DNA from: Streptomyces sp. SJL17-4
GTDB lineage: Bacteria > Actinomycetota > Actinomycetes > Streptomycetales > Streptomycetaceae
Assembly: GCF_036826855.1 (NCBI RefSeq)
Contig: NZ_CP104578.1
Span: 3,472,001 to 3,536,000 of the forward strand
DNA: 64,000 nt
Direction: 5' to 3'
Shown here piece after piece: positions 7,955 through 17,564 of the stretch; positions within the stretch are counted from its first letter, which is position 1, and each line of letters begins with the position of its first letter. The position numbers were made by a program, and so were the translations under genes. The notes below the pieces were generated by a model that saw nothing but the letters and a program-made list of their open reading frames with translations, was not told the origin of the DNA and did not search any database.

Positions 7955-8392
7955 TCAGCCGCCGAGCAGCGCGCCGGCCGCCTGTCCGACGGCCACGCCC
8001 GAGGCGAGGATCCCGGTCACCGTGCCCGCGTCCGTGAGGGCGAGGCGCACCCGGGTGAGCCGGCCCACGTCCGCGCGGCCCGTGCTCTCGATCTCCTCCT
8101 CGGCGGCGCAGAGTTCGCCGTCCAGGACGGCCGTCTGCTCCGTGGGGACGACCCCGCCGAGGTCGGCCCGGAGGCGGCGGATGGCCTGGAGCAGCTCCTC
8201 CTGCTGCGGGTCACGGGCCGCCGGGGCCCCGTGACCCGTACTGGTGACGGTGTTGTGGTCGCCGATGGTGACGTTGCCCCCGGTGTTGGTGACGTGGATG
8301 CCGCCCGCGCTGTGCCCGGTCCCGGTCACGATTCCTCCGATGCCGCCGTTGCCGCCGATGTCTCTGGTGCTCAACCATGGGTGCTCAACCAT
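7955..8392 (-). CDS. Small Gly/Thr-rich protein with C-terminal helical domain (DUF5955-like)
   Basis: A 145-residue protein with no recognised activity. The N-terminal third is Gly/Thr/Asn-rich (GGIHVTNTGGNVTIGDHNTVTSTG), a beta-solenoid-like pattern seen in small streptomycete proteins with a GD(N/H)NTV motif. The second half is helical and charged (QQEELLQAIRRLRADLGG...ELCAAEEEIES) and ends in a Gly/Ala-rich hydrophobic stretch. The upstream start region lies inside three 14-bp direct repeats, each holding an ATG in a different frame, so the start is uncertain; 8392 gives the longest in-frame product. The 112 bp before it (7843-7954) hold only GC-rich CCGGGCGGCA-like sequence. Confidence 0.65.
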   Translation of the reverse strand: MVEHPWLSTRDIGGNGGIGGIVTGTGHSAGGIHVTNTGGNVTIGDHNTVTSTGHGAPAARDPQQEELLQAIRRLRADLGGVVPTEQTAVLDGELCAAEEEIESTGRADVGRLTRVRLALTDAGTVTGILASGVAVGQAAGALLGG

Positions 8393-8406
8393 GGGTGCTC
8401 AACCAT
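8367..8406. repeat. Three 14-bp direct repeats (GTGCTCAACCAT core)
   Basis: GTGCTCAACCAT occurs at 8367-8378, 8381-8392 and 8395-8406, joined by GG. The period is 14 bp and the copies are exact. On the minus strand each copy gives ATGGTTGAGCAC, so three ATGs in different frames are stacked at the start of the DUF5955-like gene. Possible roles are a repeated operator or a recently expanded start region. Confidence 0.85.
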
Positions 8407-8445
8407 CAAAGCCTACGGCCGACTTGGGCCCCGTTTCGGAGCATG

Positions 8446-8495
8446 AAAAACGGCGCCCCCGAGCCGTACGGTCGGTCGTACGGTTCGGGGGCGCC
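8446..8495 (-). terminator. Intrinsic terminator of mdh
   Basis: Arms GGCGCCCCCGAGCCGTACG and CGTACGGTTCGGGGGCGCC form a 19-bp stem with one mismatch around a GTCGGT loop. On the minus strand the stem is followed by TTTTTC. It lies 20 bp after the mdh stop. This is a rare clear U-tract terminator in such GC-rich DNA. Confidence 0.85.
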
Positions 8496-8514
8496 GGGCG
8501 CGTGGAGCGGGGAC

Positions 8515-9609
<1,095 letters not shown>

Positions 9610-9674
9610 CTATCCGACCCGGGCCCCGGTGAATCCCCACCCCCTTGTGGTCCGGCTCACTGCCGCCCGTCCAC

Positions 9675-9785
9675 GTGGGCGCGGTCACCCGCCTGCGTTG
9701 GCGCGGTCACCCGTCCGCGGTCACCCGCCCGCGCGGGCGCGGTCACCCGTCCGCGCGGCCGCGGTCACCCGTCCCCGTGGGCGCT
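9675..9785. repeat. About 22-bp tandem repeats with GCGCGGTCACCCG core
   Basis: Between the mdh promoter and the 3' end of the XRE gene, GCGGTCACCCG recurs at least five times with a mostly 22-bp period. One copy is shortened to 14 bp. A degenerate half-copy (CGTCACGGGCTCGT) continues toward 9820. No protein was assigned; ORFs across it are shadows. Confidence 0.75.
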
Positions 9786-9804
9786 TCACGGGCTCGTCGG
9801 CGCG

Positions 9805-10917
9805 TCACGGGCTCGTGGTGCAGCCTTCGCCGCCGTCGGCGAGCTGTCCGCAGGCCCGTGCGGCCGCGCCGGAGCCGACGGCGACCATCGGCGTGTACGC
9901 GTCGGTCTCCGTCGCCGCCGTGTCGGTGCCGGCGGCGACGGTCGCGCGCCGCTCGGCGTCCCCGGCGCGGATCGTCACCGTGTCCCGGGGCGCGCCGCCG
10001 GTGAGCCGGGCCCAGGCCGCCCCGCAGGTCTCGCTGTAGCGGACCTCGACCTGCGCGGCGCCGACGACGGCGCGGGCGACGGTGGTGGCGAGGGGGCCGC
10101 CGCACCCCATGGCCTCCGGGTCCTGACCCGTGCAGTCGGGACCCGCGCACTGAACCCCCGGCGGGAGGCTGGTGGGCTGGGTGGTGGGCGGGGCGGTGGT
10201 GGTGGGCGGGGCGGCCGCCTTGTCGCCCTCGCCCGGCCCCTCGGAACCGCCGAGATCGACGAGGAGCAGGGCGGCGGTGACGACGAGCAGCGCGCCGATG
10301 GCGCCGGTGGCGGAGAGCAGGACCTTGCGGCGACGGGAGTCGGGGGTTCGCGAGGGAGGCGCGGCGGGGGTGGGGACGGGGGTACGGGGCGGGGGCACGG
10401 CGGCGCCGGGGGCGGAGGCCGAGGGGGCGGAGGCGCCAGGGGCTGGGGGGCCGGGGGTTGGAACACCGGGGGCTGGGGCGCCGGGGGCGGAGGCCGAGGG
10501 GGCCGCCGGGCGGGGCCGGTCGAGGCGGCGGATCTCCATGGTGCGGTCCTCACCGACGGGACCTTGGCGGTAGCCGCCGTCGCCGTCCTCGGGCTCGCGC
10601 TCACCGCCGCGGCCCCCGCCCGCGTTCCCTTCACGGATCGGCGTGGCGGCGCGCGCCCAGGCGCGCTCCGCGCGCTCCCAGTCGGTCGCGAGGCCCGCCG
10701 GGTCGCTTCCGGTCACCTCGGCGAGCGCCACGACCGCACCCCGGGGCGCCGGCTGACGGGCGTTCAGATACGTGTCCCAGGCGGACCGTTCGTGCCCGGT
10801 GCGCTCGGCGACGGCCGTGACGCCGAGGCCGCTGCGGTCGATGAGGCGGCGGAGCCGTTCCGTGAACGCGCGGACATCCGGATCGAGTTCCTCCGGCAGC
10901 GCCTTCCAGCCAGGCAT
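9805..10917 (-). CDS. XRE-family HTH protein with transmembrane anchor and DUF2690-like domain
   Basis: A 370-residue protein. Residues about 1-75 form a helix-turn-helix domain (MPGWKALPEELDPDVRAFTERLRRLIDRSGLGVTAVAERTGHERSAW). A long Pro/Ala/Ser linker with PGAPAPGVPTPGPPAPG repeats follows, then a single TM helix (LSATGAIGALLVVTAALLLVDLGG). The Cys-rich outer domain (CAGPDCTGQDPEAMGCGG...VEVRYSETCGAAWARL) fits DUF2690. The layout suggests a one-component, membrane-tethered regulator with an extracytoplasmic sensor, a design common in Streptomyces. The start 10917 was chosen because the HTH begins there; the longer frame adds 54 unlikely residues. Confidence 0.85.
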   Translation of the reverse strand: MPGWKALPEELDPDVRAFTERLRRLIDRSGLGVTAVAERTGHERSAWDTYLNARQPAPRGAVVALAEVTGSDPAGLATDWERAERAWARAATPIREGNAGGGRGGEREPEDGDGGYRQGPVGEDRTMEIRRLDRPRPAAPSASAPGAPAPGVPTPGPPAPGASAPSASAPGAAVPPPRTPVPTPAAPPSRTPDSRRRKVLLSATGAIGALLVVTAALLLVDLGGSEGPGEGDKAAAPPTTTAPPTTQPTSLPPGVQCAGPDCTGQDPEAMGCGGPLATTVARAVVGAAQVEVRYSETCGAAWARLTGGAPRDTVTIRAGDAERRATVAAGTDTAATETDAYTPMVAVGSGAAARACGQLADGGEGCTTSP

Positions 10918-11095
10918 GGCGGTCCCCCTTGTCCCGTGCCTCCCGCGTCTCCCCTGCTCCACCGAAGGATGGCAGGTCCGGGGGCGATGCGCGCCCCGGA
11001 TGCGCAGCCGAGGTACCGGAATGGTCACTTCCGTGCCACAGGGCCCGGTCGAACCTTGAATCAACCTTGGCACGTACATGACCCTTGATCACAGC

Positions 11096-11131
11096 GGCGC
11101 CCGCCCTCCCACGGGGGAGAGGGCGGGCGCC
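11096..11131 (-). terminator. Hairpin downstream of the folD-DUF3017 operon
   Basis: GGCGCCCGCCCTCCC (11096-11110) pairs with GGGAGAGGGCGGGCGCC (11115-11131) around ACGG. It lies 40 bp after the stop of the gene at 11173 and before the XRE gene, so it should end the folD transcript. There is no long U-tract, as is common in Streptomyces. Confidence 0.7.
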
Positions 11132-11172
11132 GCGTCACGTACCGTCCGGGTCGTCCGGGCGTCGGGTGAGCC

Positions 11173-11790
11173 TCAGGTGACCGTCAGATGGAGGACGTCC
11201 TCCAGGAACGGGATCTTCAGCCAGGGCCTCGGCTGCACCATGAGCGCGAGCAGCACGATCAGGCCACCCATGACCCCGTACGTGATCATGTCCGTGAAGC
11301 GGGACCGTACGGCGAGCATGCCCACCGAGGGCAGCACCCGGCGCAGCACGGCCCCCACGAGGAGCGCCGCGCCGACCAGCATCGTGCCGATCCGGAAGGA
11401 CTGCCAGAAGGCATCCGTCCCGACGACGAGCAGACCGATCCCGGCGAGACCGAGCACGGTGAGCAGCGGCCACTGGCGCGCGGGCGCCGGGGCGTCACGG
11501 GGAGCCGCCCGGCCGCCGCCCTCGGGCCGCGCGGTGTCGGTGGTGAGGCTGGGCGCGGGCCGCTTCCAGGCCTGTGCGCCCCCGGCCTGGGCTCCCCCGG
11601 CCTGAGCACGACCGGCCTGTGCGCCCCCGGCCTGAGCACCACCGGCCTGAGCACCCCCGGCCTGAGCACCACCGGCCTGGGCACCCCCGGCCGAGGCGCG
11701 TGAGCCCGAAGGCACCGCGCTCCCGTTCTTCGACGGGCCGTCGGCCGCCCCGTCCGGGGTCCCGGCTGTGCCCGGGGTCCCGGGGGTCAC
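11173..11790 (-). CDS. DUF3017-like membrane protein with Gly-Gly-Ala-Gln-Ala repeats
   Basis: A 205-residue protein starting with GTG directly after the folD stop (its first base is 2 bp past the TGA). Residues about 30-77 are eight or nine near-perfect copies of a five-residue AQAGG unit, encoded by 15-bp direct repeats (about 11573-11690). The C-terminal half has three hydrophobic segments (LLTVLGLAGIGLLVVG, IGTMLVGAALLVGAVL, ITYGVMGGLIVLLALMVQP) and ends in LEDVLHLTVT. Small proteins of this type follow folD in many actinomycetes; the function is unknown. The repeats should be length-variable between strains. Confidence 0.8.
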   Translation of the reverse strand: MTPGTPGTAGTPDGAADGPSKNGSAVPSGSRASAGGAQAGGAQAGGAQAGGAQAGGAQAGRAQAGGAQAGGAQAWKRPAPSLTTDTARPEGGGRAAPRDAPAPARQWPLLTVLGLAGIGLLVVGTDAFWQSFRIGTMLVGAALLVGAVLRRVLPSVGMLAVRSRFTDMITYGVMGGLIVLLALMVQPRPWLKIPFLEDVLHLTVT

Positions 11791-11791
11791 G

Positions 11792-12652
11792 TCAGAGCGC
11801 CGCGGCCGCGCGCTCGGCGGCCTCGACGACGTTGACGAGGAGCTGGGCGCGGGTCATCGGGCCGACACCGCCGGGGTTCGGGGAGATCCAGGCGGCCACC
11901 TCGGCGACGCCCGGGTCCACATCGCCGACGATCTTGCCCTCGCCGTTGCGGGAGACGCCGACGTCGAGGACGGCCGCGCCCGGCTTCACGTCCTCGGGCT
12001 TGATCAGGTGCGGCACACCGGCCGCCGCGACGATGATGTCGGCGTTGCGCAGGTGCGCCGACAGGTCCCGGGTGCCCGTGTGGCACTGGGTCACGGTCGC
12101 GTTCTCGGAACGGCGGGTGAGGATGAGCGGCATCGGGCGGCCGATGGTGACACCACGACCGACGACCACGACCTCCGCGCCGTTGATCTCCACGCCGTGC
12201 GCGCGGAGCAGCGTGATGATGCCGTTCGGCGTGCAGGGCAGCGGGGCGGGCTCGTTGAGGACGAGCCGGCCGAGGTTGGTCGGGTGCAGACCGTCGGCGT
12301 CCTTGGCCGGGTCCATCAGCTCCAGGATGCGGTTCTCGTCGATGCCCTTGGGGAGCGGGAGCTGCACGATGTAACCCGTGCAGGCCGGGTCCTCGTTGAG
12401 CTCCCGTACGACCGCCTCGATCTCCTCCTGGGTGGCGGTGGCGGGCAGCGTGCGCTGGATCGAGGCGAGGCCGACCTGCGCGCAGTCGCGGTGCTTGCCG
12501 GCCACGTACTTCTGGCTCGCCGGGTCGTCGCCGACCAGGACGGTACCGAGTCCGGGCGTGATGCCCCGCTCCTTGAGGGCCGCCACACGGACGGTCAGAT
12601 CGGACTTGATCGCGGCTGCGGTGGCCTTGCCATCGAGAATCTGGGCGCTCAT
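11792..12652 (-). CDS. folD: Bifunctional methylenetetrahydrofolate dehydrogenase/cyclohydrolase
   Basis: A 286-residue cytoplasmic enzyme that converts 5,10-methylene-THF to 10-formyl-THF through methenyl-THF, feeding purine synthesis (the PurH and PurN steps). Visible signatures are [20 protein letters not shown] with the Tyr/Lys catalytic pair, [51 protein letters not shown] in the dinucleotide fold, and [12 protein letters not shown]. The start 12652 is the [10 protein letters not shown] residue typical of actinobacterial FolD. Unlike glyA, its leader shows no ZTP riboswitch. It is transcribed with the DUF3017-like gene. Confidence 0.97.
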   Translation of the reverse strand: MSAQILDGKATAAAIKSDLTVRVAALKERGITPGLGTVLVGDDPASQKYVAGKHRDCAQVGLASIQRTLPATATQEEIEAVVRELNEDPACTGYIVQLPLPKGIDENRILELMDPAKDADGLHPTNLGRLVLNEPAPLPCTPNGIITLLRAHGVEINGAEVVVVGRGVTIGRPMPLILTRRSENATVTQCHTGTRDLSAHLRNADIIVAAAGVPHLIKPEDVKPGAAVLDVGVSRNGEGKIVGDVDPGVAEVAAWISPNPGGVGPMTRAQLLVNVVEAAERAAAAL

Positions 12653-12901
12653 GGAGACATCCTCCCGGATGACCCCCGCCTTGTTCCAATTCGCTCGTGC
12701 CGGGCGTCCGGTCACACGGAGCGACGGGTTGCACTTGCACAACTCCGATGCGTATCGACTGGACAAAAAGTCGACGTTGCGACCACGATGATCGGCGAAG
12801 TACCGCGGAAAGTGCCGGGGGGAATCCGCTCACATCCCGTGAAGAGTCCTCCGCGCGGGCCGCGTCGTCCCCGCACAGAGAAATTCACGGAGGAAACCGC
12901 G
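12653..12901. promoter_or_regulatory. 249-bp divergent promoter region of folD and the 12902 gene
   Basis: No gene fits here. It carries a TTGCACTTGCACAA motif (12729-12742), which is two direct TTGCAC units within a GTTG...CAAC inverted pair. The short AT-rich tract GGACAAAAAGTCGAC follows. A strong ACGGAGGAAA ribosome site precedes the 12902 start. Confidence 0.45.
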
Positions 12902-13501
12902 ATGAGCTTCGGTGACCCGAACAACCCGTACGGCCAGCAGCAGGGCCAGGGCCAGCAGCAGCCCGGTTACGGCTACCCGCAGCAGGCCCCCCAGGGCGTG
13001 CCGCCGCAGCAGGGCTACGGCTACCCGGCGGCTCCGCCGGTCTCCCCGTACGGCGGGGGCGGCTACCCGGGCATGGCCATGGAGATGCCCGGTGGTGTGA
13101 AGTCCGCGCGCGTGATGCTGTGGATCCTCGGCGCGTTCAACGTGCTCGGCGGCATCGCGGCGATCGGTCTCTCCTTCGCCGTCGACAGCGAGCTCGAGAA
13201 GTCGGGCGCCTCGTCCGCCGACGCCGAGGCCTTCGCCGACCTGGGCCAGGGCATCCTGATCGGCGCGGGCATCGTGTCGCTCATCTTCGCCGTGCTCGGC
13301 ATGGTGCTCGCCGCCAAGTTCAAGTCCGGCGGCAACGGCGTCCGCATCGGCGCCATCGTCTGGGCCGCGTTCGCCGTGGTGTTCAGCCTCTTCTCGCTGC
13401 CGCTCGGCATCGTGAGCCTCGCCCTCGGTGTCCTGATCATCGTCTTCGTGGCGAAGTCGGACGGCTCGGCCTGGTTCAACCGCAACAAGCAGCAGTACTG
13501 A
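12902..13501 (+). CDS. Gln/Pro/Tyr-rich membrane protein with three to four TM helices
   Basis: A 199-residue protein. Residues 1-65 are a low-complexity Gln/Pro/Gly/Tyr region (QGQQQPGYGYPQQAP), typical of cytoplasmic tails of actinobacterial membrane proteins. Three or four hydrophobic segments follow (VMLWILGAFNVLGGIAAIGLSF, GILIGAGIVSLIFAVLGMVLA, IGAIVWAAFAVVFSLFSL, IVSLALGVLIIVFVAK). A short charged tail (FNRNKQQY) ends it. No function is recognised. The start ATG at 12902 has an excellent GGAGG site. It is monocistronic, divergent from folD, and closed by a strong bidirectional terminator. Confidence 0.8.
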   Translation: MSFGDPNNPYGQQQGQGQQQPGYGYPQQAPQGVPPQQGYGYPAAPPVSPYGGGGYPGMAMEMPGGVKSARVMLWILGAFNVLGGIAAIGLSFAVDSELEKSGASSADAEAFADLGQGILIGAGIVSLIFAVLGMVLAAKFKSGGNGVRIGAIVWAAFAVVFSLFSLPLGIVSLALGVLIIVFVAKSDGSAWFNRNKQQY

Positions 13502-13512
13502 TCCACACATGA

Positions 13513-13546
13513 CGGGGGCCCGGTTCCGTACGGAACCGGGCCCCCG
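13513..13546. terminator. Bidirectional terminator between convergent genes
   Basis: A perfect inverted repeat, CGGGGGCCCGGTTCCGTA with its complement, spans the 59-bp gap between the two convergent stops at 13501 and 13561. It can serve both genes. Confidence 0.85.
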
Positions 13547-13560
13547 TCGTGTCCCCCGCG

Positions 13561-15042
13561 TCAGACCCGCTTGAGGACCGCGAAGCCCTCCGAGCGGTGG
13601 GTGATCGCGTACCGCGCCTCCGGATGCAGTTGCGAAGCCAGCTGCTCGGGGTCCGAGACCTGCTGCGACCAGCCGCGCAGGTCGAAGGCGAGATAGTCCG
13701 GGGTGGCGCCCTTCGAGGTGCCGACCCAGTAGACCCGGTGGTCCGCCGTGAGGTGGGCGAGGAGCGAGACGTCCGCCTCCACGCTCACCCCCTCCGGCAC
13801 CGCGTCGACCGCCGCCCGCGCCTGCTCGGTCCGGGTGTCCGTCCGGTACGTCTCCGGCTTCGTCAGCTCCCGCAGCGGCAGGTTCGCGGCGAGCACCAGC
13901 GCGACCGCCGTCGCCACCGGAACGACGACCTTCCCGTACGAGGCGAGCCACGCGCGCGGGGAGGTGCGCACGGAACGGACGCCGTCCACCAGGGCCAGGA
14001 AGACCACCGGCATGAGGATGGCGCTGTAGTGCCAGTGCATGCCCCAGTGGTTGGGGTCCTGCGAGAGGAAGCGCCAGCCGAGCGTCGGCAGCACGAGCAG
14101 GATCAGCGGCGAGCGCAGCGCGAGGAAGCCGCTGATCGCGAGCAGGAAGATCACCATCTCCCAGCGCTCGCCCGAGCTGAGGGCGTCGGCGATGACCTGC
14201 CCGAAGGAGGTCTCGGTGCCCTGCCCGGTCTTCTCGATCTTCGACCAGTAGTCGTACTCGCCGACCCGGCTCGCCGCCGGGATCAGCACGAGGACGGTCA
14301 GCGCGAACGCCGCCGCGCCGAAGCCGGCCAGGGCCGCGCCGAGCTGCTTCTGCCCCTTCAGGAAGAGGACCACGCCGACCATCGAGACGGTCAGACCCAT
14401 GTCCTCCTTGACGAGGACGAGCGGGGCGGCCCAGGCGGCGGCCGCGGTCCAGCGCCCGAGGAGCAGGGCCCGGCAGGTCAGGGCGAGCATCGGGACGGCG
14501 AAGGCGATCTCGTGGAAGTCGGACTTGACGGCTTCCTGGAGGCCCCAGGAGAGGCCGTACGCGAGCGCGAGTCCGATGCCGGCGGCCCGGCTGCCGAGGA
14601 TCTGCTGGGCGGTGCGGCCGACGACGACGGCGCCGGAGGCGAAGAGGGCGGCCTGGGCGAAGAGCAGCGAGACCGGCGAGGACCAGACCCAGTACAGCGG
14701 CGCGAGGAGCGCAGTGACGGGGCTGAAGTGGTCGCCGAGTATATGGAAGCCGGGGCCCTTGATGTCGACGACCGGGGCCCGGAACTCGGCGTACGCCCTG
14801 ACCGACTGCCCGAAGATCCCGAGGTCCCAGGACGGGGTGCGGAAGTGCGCGTACTGCACCCAGGAGTAGAGGAAGTACAGGCCGCACAGGACGCCCGCGA
14901 GGATCAGGTACGGGCGGAGCGGGGCCGGTGCGAGGCCGTCCGGCGACTCGGTGCCGGTGGCGCCCGGAGTGCCGGTGTCGGCCTCCTCGGCGGACCTGTT
15001 CTGTACGTCCAACACCACGCCCCCACTACCAGTGGTCGACAA
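13561..15042 (-). CDS. DUF2079-type polytopic membrane protein
   Basis: A 493-residue protein with roughly ten to eleven TM helices. After a 45-residue cytoplasmic head the sequence LYFLYSWVQYAHFRTPSWDLGIFGQSVRAYAEF, with GPGFHILGDHFSP after the second region, is the DUF2079 signature. The Asp/His-containing first loop resembles that of GT-C glycosyltransferases. The fold suggests transfer of a lipid-linked sugar to an outer-surface acceptor, but no activity can be claimed. The C-terminal 120 residues form an outer soluble domain. It is monocistronic, with a 170-bp gap to the divergent FHA gene. Confidence 0.82.
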   Translation of the reverse strand: MSTTGSGGVVLDVQNRSAEEADTGTPGATGTESPDGLAPAPLRPYLILAGVLCGLYFLYSWVQYAHFRTPSWDLGIFGQSVRAYAEFRAPVVDIKGPGFHILGDHFSPVTALLAPLYWVWSSPVSLLFAQAALFASGAVVVGRTAQQILGSRAAGIGLALAYGLSWGLQEAVKSDFHEIAFAVPMLALTCRALLLGRWTAAAAWAAPLVLVKEDMGLTVSMVGVVLFLKGQKQLGAALAGFGAAAFALTVLVLIPAASRVGEYDYWSKIEKTGQGTETSFGQVIADALSSGERWEMVIFLLAISGFLALRSPLILLVLPTLGWRFLSQDPNHWGMHWHYSAILMPVVFLALVDGVRSVRTSPRAWLASYGKVVVPVATAVALVLAANLPLRELTKPETYRTDTRTEQARAAVDAVPEGVSVEADVSLLAHLTADHRVYWVGTSKGATPDYLAFDLRGWSQQVSDPEQLASQLHPEARYAITHRSEGFAVLKRV

Positions 15043-15212
15043 AAGAGCAACCCATTAGACCAGAGTCCACCCGATCGACGGATCTGTCGCCGCAACGGCC
15101 TTCCGGGCCTCCTCGGCCTTCCGTGGCCCTCCGGAGACCCCGGGTGACGTTCTGCATTCGTTTATCGGCCCTTCCTAGCCTGACGGCGCAGACCTCGGGG
15201 AAAGGAAGCGTC

Positions 15213-16013
15213 ATGTACAGCATCATCGTGGTGCCCGCAGCGACCGCTGCCTCCGGAGACCAGGTCAGGCTGGCGCCCGCCGAACGACTCCACTTCGGCC
15301 GCGTCTCCCCCCGCGCGGGCACGGCCGGCGAACGGCGCCACCTGGACATCCCGCACCCCGGGGTGTCGCGGACCGCCGGAGAGGTCGGAGCCACCGGCAA
15401 CCACTGGACGCTGAGCAACTTCAGCACGGCCTCGACGTACGTCGTGGAGAACCCGGAGGGGGCCGGGGAGCACATCAAGATCGCACCGGGCCGGGTCGAC
15501 GCGCCCGTGCCGTTCGAGTTCTCCCGGGTCGTGCTGCCCGCCGGAAACGACCTGGTCGACTTCTGTGTGTGGGCGCCCCGCCACGACTACGTGACGCACG
15601 CGCACGGCGCCGAGGACGGCGAGCCGACCGCGCTCGCCTTCCCCCTCGACCGCTCCAAGCGGTACTTCCTCGTGCTCGCCGCGCTCTGCGAGCCCCGGCT
15701 GCGCGGCGAACCGCACGCGCCGCTGCCGACCGCGGACACGATCGTGGACCGCCTCCGCCCGCTGTGGCCCGCGGCGAACCGGGCCGCCGTGCAGTGGAAC
15801 ATCGACTACCTGGCCGTGAAGCTCCGCCTGAAGCCGGGCCCGGACACCGCGGACGCGGGCCCGCGCCTCAACGGCAAGAAGGAGTCCCTGATCTCCCTGG
15901 CGCTCCGCTTCGACCTCGTACGGGAGGAGGACCTGGGGGCGCTGTCGGCCCCGGTGGACCGGGCTGCCCCGACGGCTCCGGCGGCCGCGACGGCCCCGGC
16001 CCGGCCGCGGTGA
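15213..16013 (+). CDS. FHA-domain protein, partner of the downstream kinase
   Basis: A 266-residue protein. Residues about 5-105 resemble a forkhead-associated fold: RLHFGRVSPRAGTAGERRHLDIPHPGVSRTAGEV supplies the Arg, Ser and His that bind phosphothreonine. A helical middle (RLRPLWPAANRAAVQWNIDYLAVKLRLKPGP) and KKESLISLALRFDLVREEDLGAL follow, with a Pro/Ala tail. The family binds Thr-phosphorylated partners. Its stop overlaps the GTG of the kinase at 16010 (GTGA), so the two are made together, which strongly suggests it is a substrate or adaptor of that kinase. The start 15213 has an AAGGAAG ribosome site. Confidence 0.85.
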   Translation: MYSIIVVPAATAASGDQVRLAPAERLHFGRVSPRAGTAGERRHLDIPHPGVSRTAGEVGATGNHWTLSNFSTASTYVVENPEGAGEHIKIAPGRVDAPVPFEFSRVVLPAGNDLVDFCVWAPRHDYVTHAHGAEDGEPTALAFPLDRSKRYFLVLAALCEPRLRGEPHAPLPTADTIVDRLRPLWPAANRAAVQWNIDYLAVKLRLKPGPDTADAGPRLNGKKESLISLALRFDLVREEDLGALSAPVDRAAPTAPAAATAPARPR

Positions 16014-17452
16014 CCGGCTTCCCGCTGGCCGTGCCGGCCGGCTACCGGGTCGGCGTCTGGACGGTCGAGCGCCCACTGGGGGCAGGGGCGTTCGCCAGCG
16101 TGTACGCGGCACGACGGGACCGCGACAACGCGGGTGGCACCGACCCTGCGGACGGCCCCGGCCCCGCAGACGGCCCCGCCAGCACGGACCGCCCCGACGC
16201 CCTCCCCTCCCGGGCCGCGCTCAAGTTCCTGCCCACCGGCACCCGCACCCCTCGCCAACTCCACCACCTGCGCGAACTGGCGGAACGCGAGGTGGAGTTA
16301 CTGAGACGGCTGCGGTCGCCTCGGCTGATCCGGCTGTACGAGACGCTGACGGTCGACGACCCGGCGCACCCGGAACTCGACGGCGCCACCGTGCTCGTAC
16401 TGGAGGAGGCTGAGCGCCCCCTCCAGTCGCTGCTCCCGGACACCGGCCCGCCCCCGCCGTCCGGGCCCGCACTGCTCCTCCAGATCTGCGAGGGCCTGCA
16501 CCAGCTGCACACGGCGGGCTGGGTGCACGGCGACCTCAAGCCCGGCAACGTCCTGCTGATGAAGGACGGCAGCGTCCGGCTCGGCGACTTCAGCACGGCG
16601 AGCGAGCTGGAGGGGACGCACGCCTACTCCCCCGGCTTCGCCACACCCGACTACACCCCGCCCGAGCTGCTCTGGTCCGAGGTCGGCGCCCGCGGCACCC
16701 GGATCCGCCCCAGCGCCGACGTCTGGGCCTTCGGCGTCCTCGCCCACCTCGTTCTCGCGGGCTCCCTGCCCCTCCCCGGCGGCACGCCGACGGCACGCCG
16801 GGACGCGGCCGTGCGGTACGCGCGCGGGGAGGAGGAGTTACGGCTCTCCCCCGATCTCCCGCAGCCCTGGCGGGAGATCGTCACGGACTGCCTGAGCCGT
16901 ACGCACGAGGAACGGGCCGCCCATCACGCGACGTCGCTGCTGCGCCGGGTCGGGGAGGCCGCGGCGGGACGGGTGCCGCGCCACCGGGCGCCCGGCGTAC
17001 TGGCCGGCGGACTGCGAGGCGGACTGCCCGGCGGACTGCGCCTGCCGCTGATCGCCGCCTCGCTCGCCGCGCTCACGGCGGCGGGCCTGGGCCTGAACAC
17101 CCTGCTGAACGGGCCGGACCGGCCGGAGACCGGCACCGCCGCCGGATACGAGCGGTGCACGGCCCGCTCCGTCTGCTTCTTCTCCGGGGCGGACGGCGGC
17201 GGCGAGATGTGCGAGTGGGAGCACGACCAGCCCGATTGGTCCGACACGGGCACGGGGTGCGACTGGGCACTGACGAGGACCCCGCGCTCGGTGTTCAACA
17301 ACGGCGGCGCCGACCCGGCCGGGTACGTCGACGTCGCGTACTTCGCGGACAAGGACTGGAAGGACGACCTGGGCTGCGTACGGAGGGGAGAGCGCCGCGA
17401 TCTCGCCCTCGACCGGCCGATCGCCTCGCACATCTGGGCGAAGGACTGCTGA
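16010..17452 (+). CDS. Transmembrane Ser/Thr protein kinase with I36-like extracellular domain
   Basis: A 480-residue receptor kinase. Its kinase domain spans residues about 10-320: glycine loop PLGAGAFASVYAARR, a likely ATP-anchoring Lys72 (AALKF), HGDLKPGN at 173-180 with catalytic Asp175 (HGD instead of HRD), GDFS at 192-195 replacing DFG, and TPPELLW. The metal Asp is present, so it is probably active despite the altered motifs. One TM helix (about 344-366) leads to an outer domain (379-480) with five or more cysteines. This resembles peptidase-inhibitor I36 proteins (ARSVCFFSGADGGGEMC, SVFNNGG). The same kind of domain occurs in the next secreted protein. It overlaps the FHA gene. Confidence 0.87.
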   Translation: MTGFPLAVPAGYRVGVWTVERPLGAGAFASVYAARRDRDNAGGTDPADGPGPADGPASTDRPDALPSRAALKFLPTGTRTPRQLHHLRELAEREVELLRRLRSPRLIRLYETLTVDDPAHPELDGATVLVLEEAERPLQSLLPDTGPPPPSGPALLLQICEGLHQLHTAGWVHGDLKPGNVLLMKDGSVRLGDFSTASELEGTHAYSPGFATPDYTPPELLWSEVGARGTRIRPSADVWAFGVLAHLVLAGSLPLPGGTPTARRDAAVRYARGEEELRLSPDLPQPWREIVTDCLSRTHEERAAHHATSLLRRVGEAAAGRVPRHRAPGVLAGGLRGGLPGGLRLPLIAASLAALTAAGLGLNTLLNGPDRPETGTAAGYERCTARSVCFFSGADGGGEMCEWEHDQPDWSDTGTGCDWALTRTPRSVFNNGGADPAGYVDVAYFADKDWKDDLGCVRRGERRDLALDRPIASHIWAKDC

Positions 17453-17564
17453 GGACCGCTGAGGTCTGCCGAGCCCTGCCGAGGACCCTCGGATGTCCGA
17501 GTACGGGCCCGGCACCGAACCCCGGGACCGTGGAGCCACGTGATCGCGAGAAGGGAACACGAAC

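Noticed and set aside
12653..12901. ZTP riboswitch in the folD leader
   Set aside because: No GCGACTGG/CCGCCTGGGC pair was found in either orientation.
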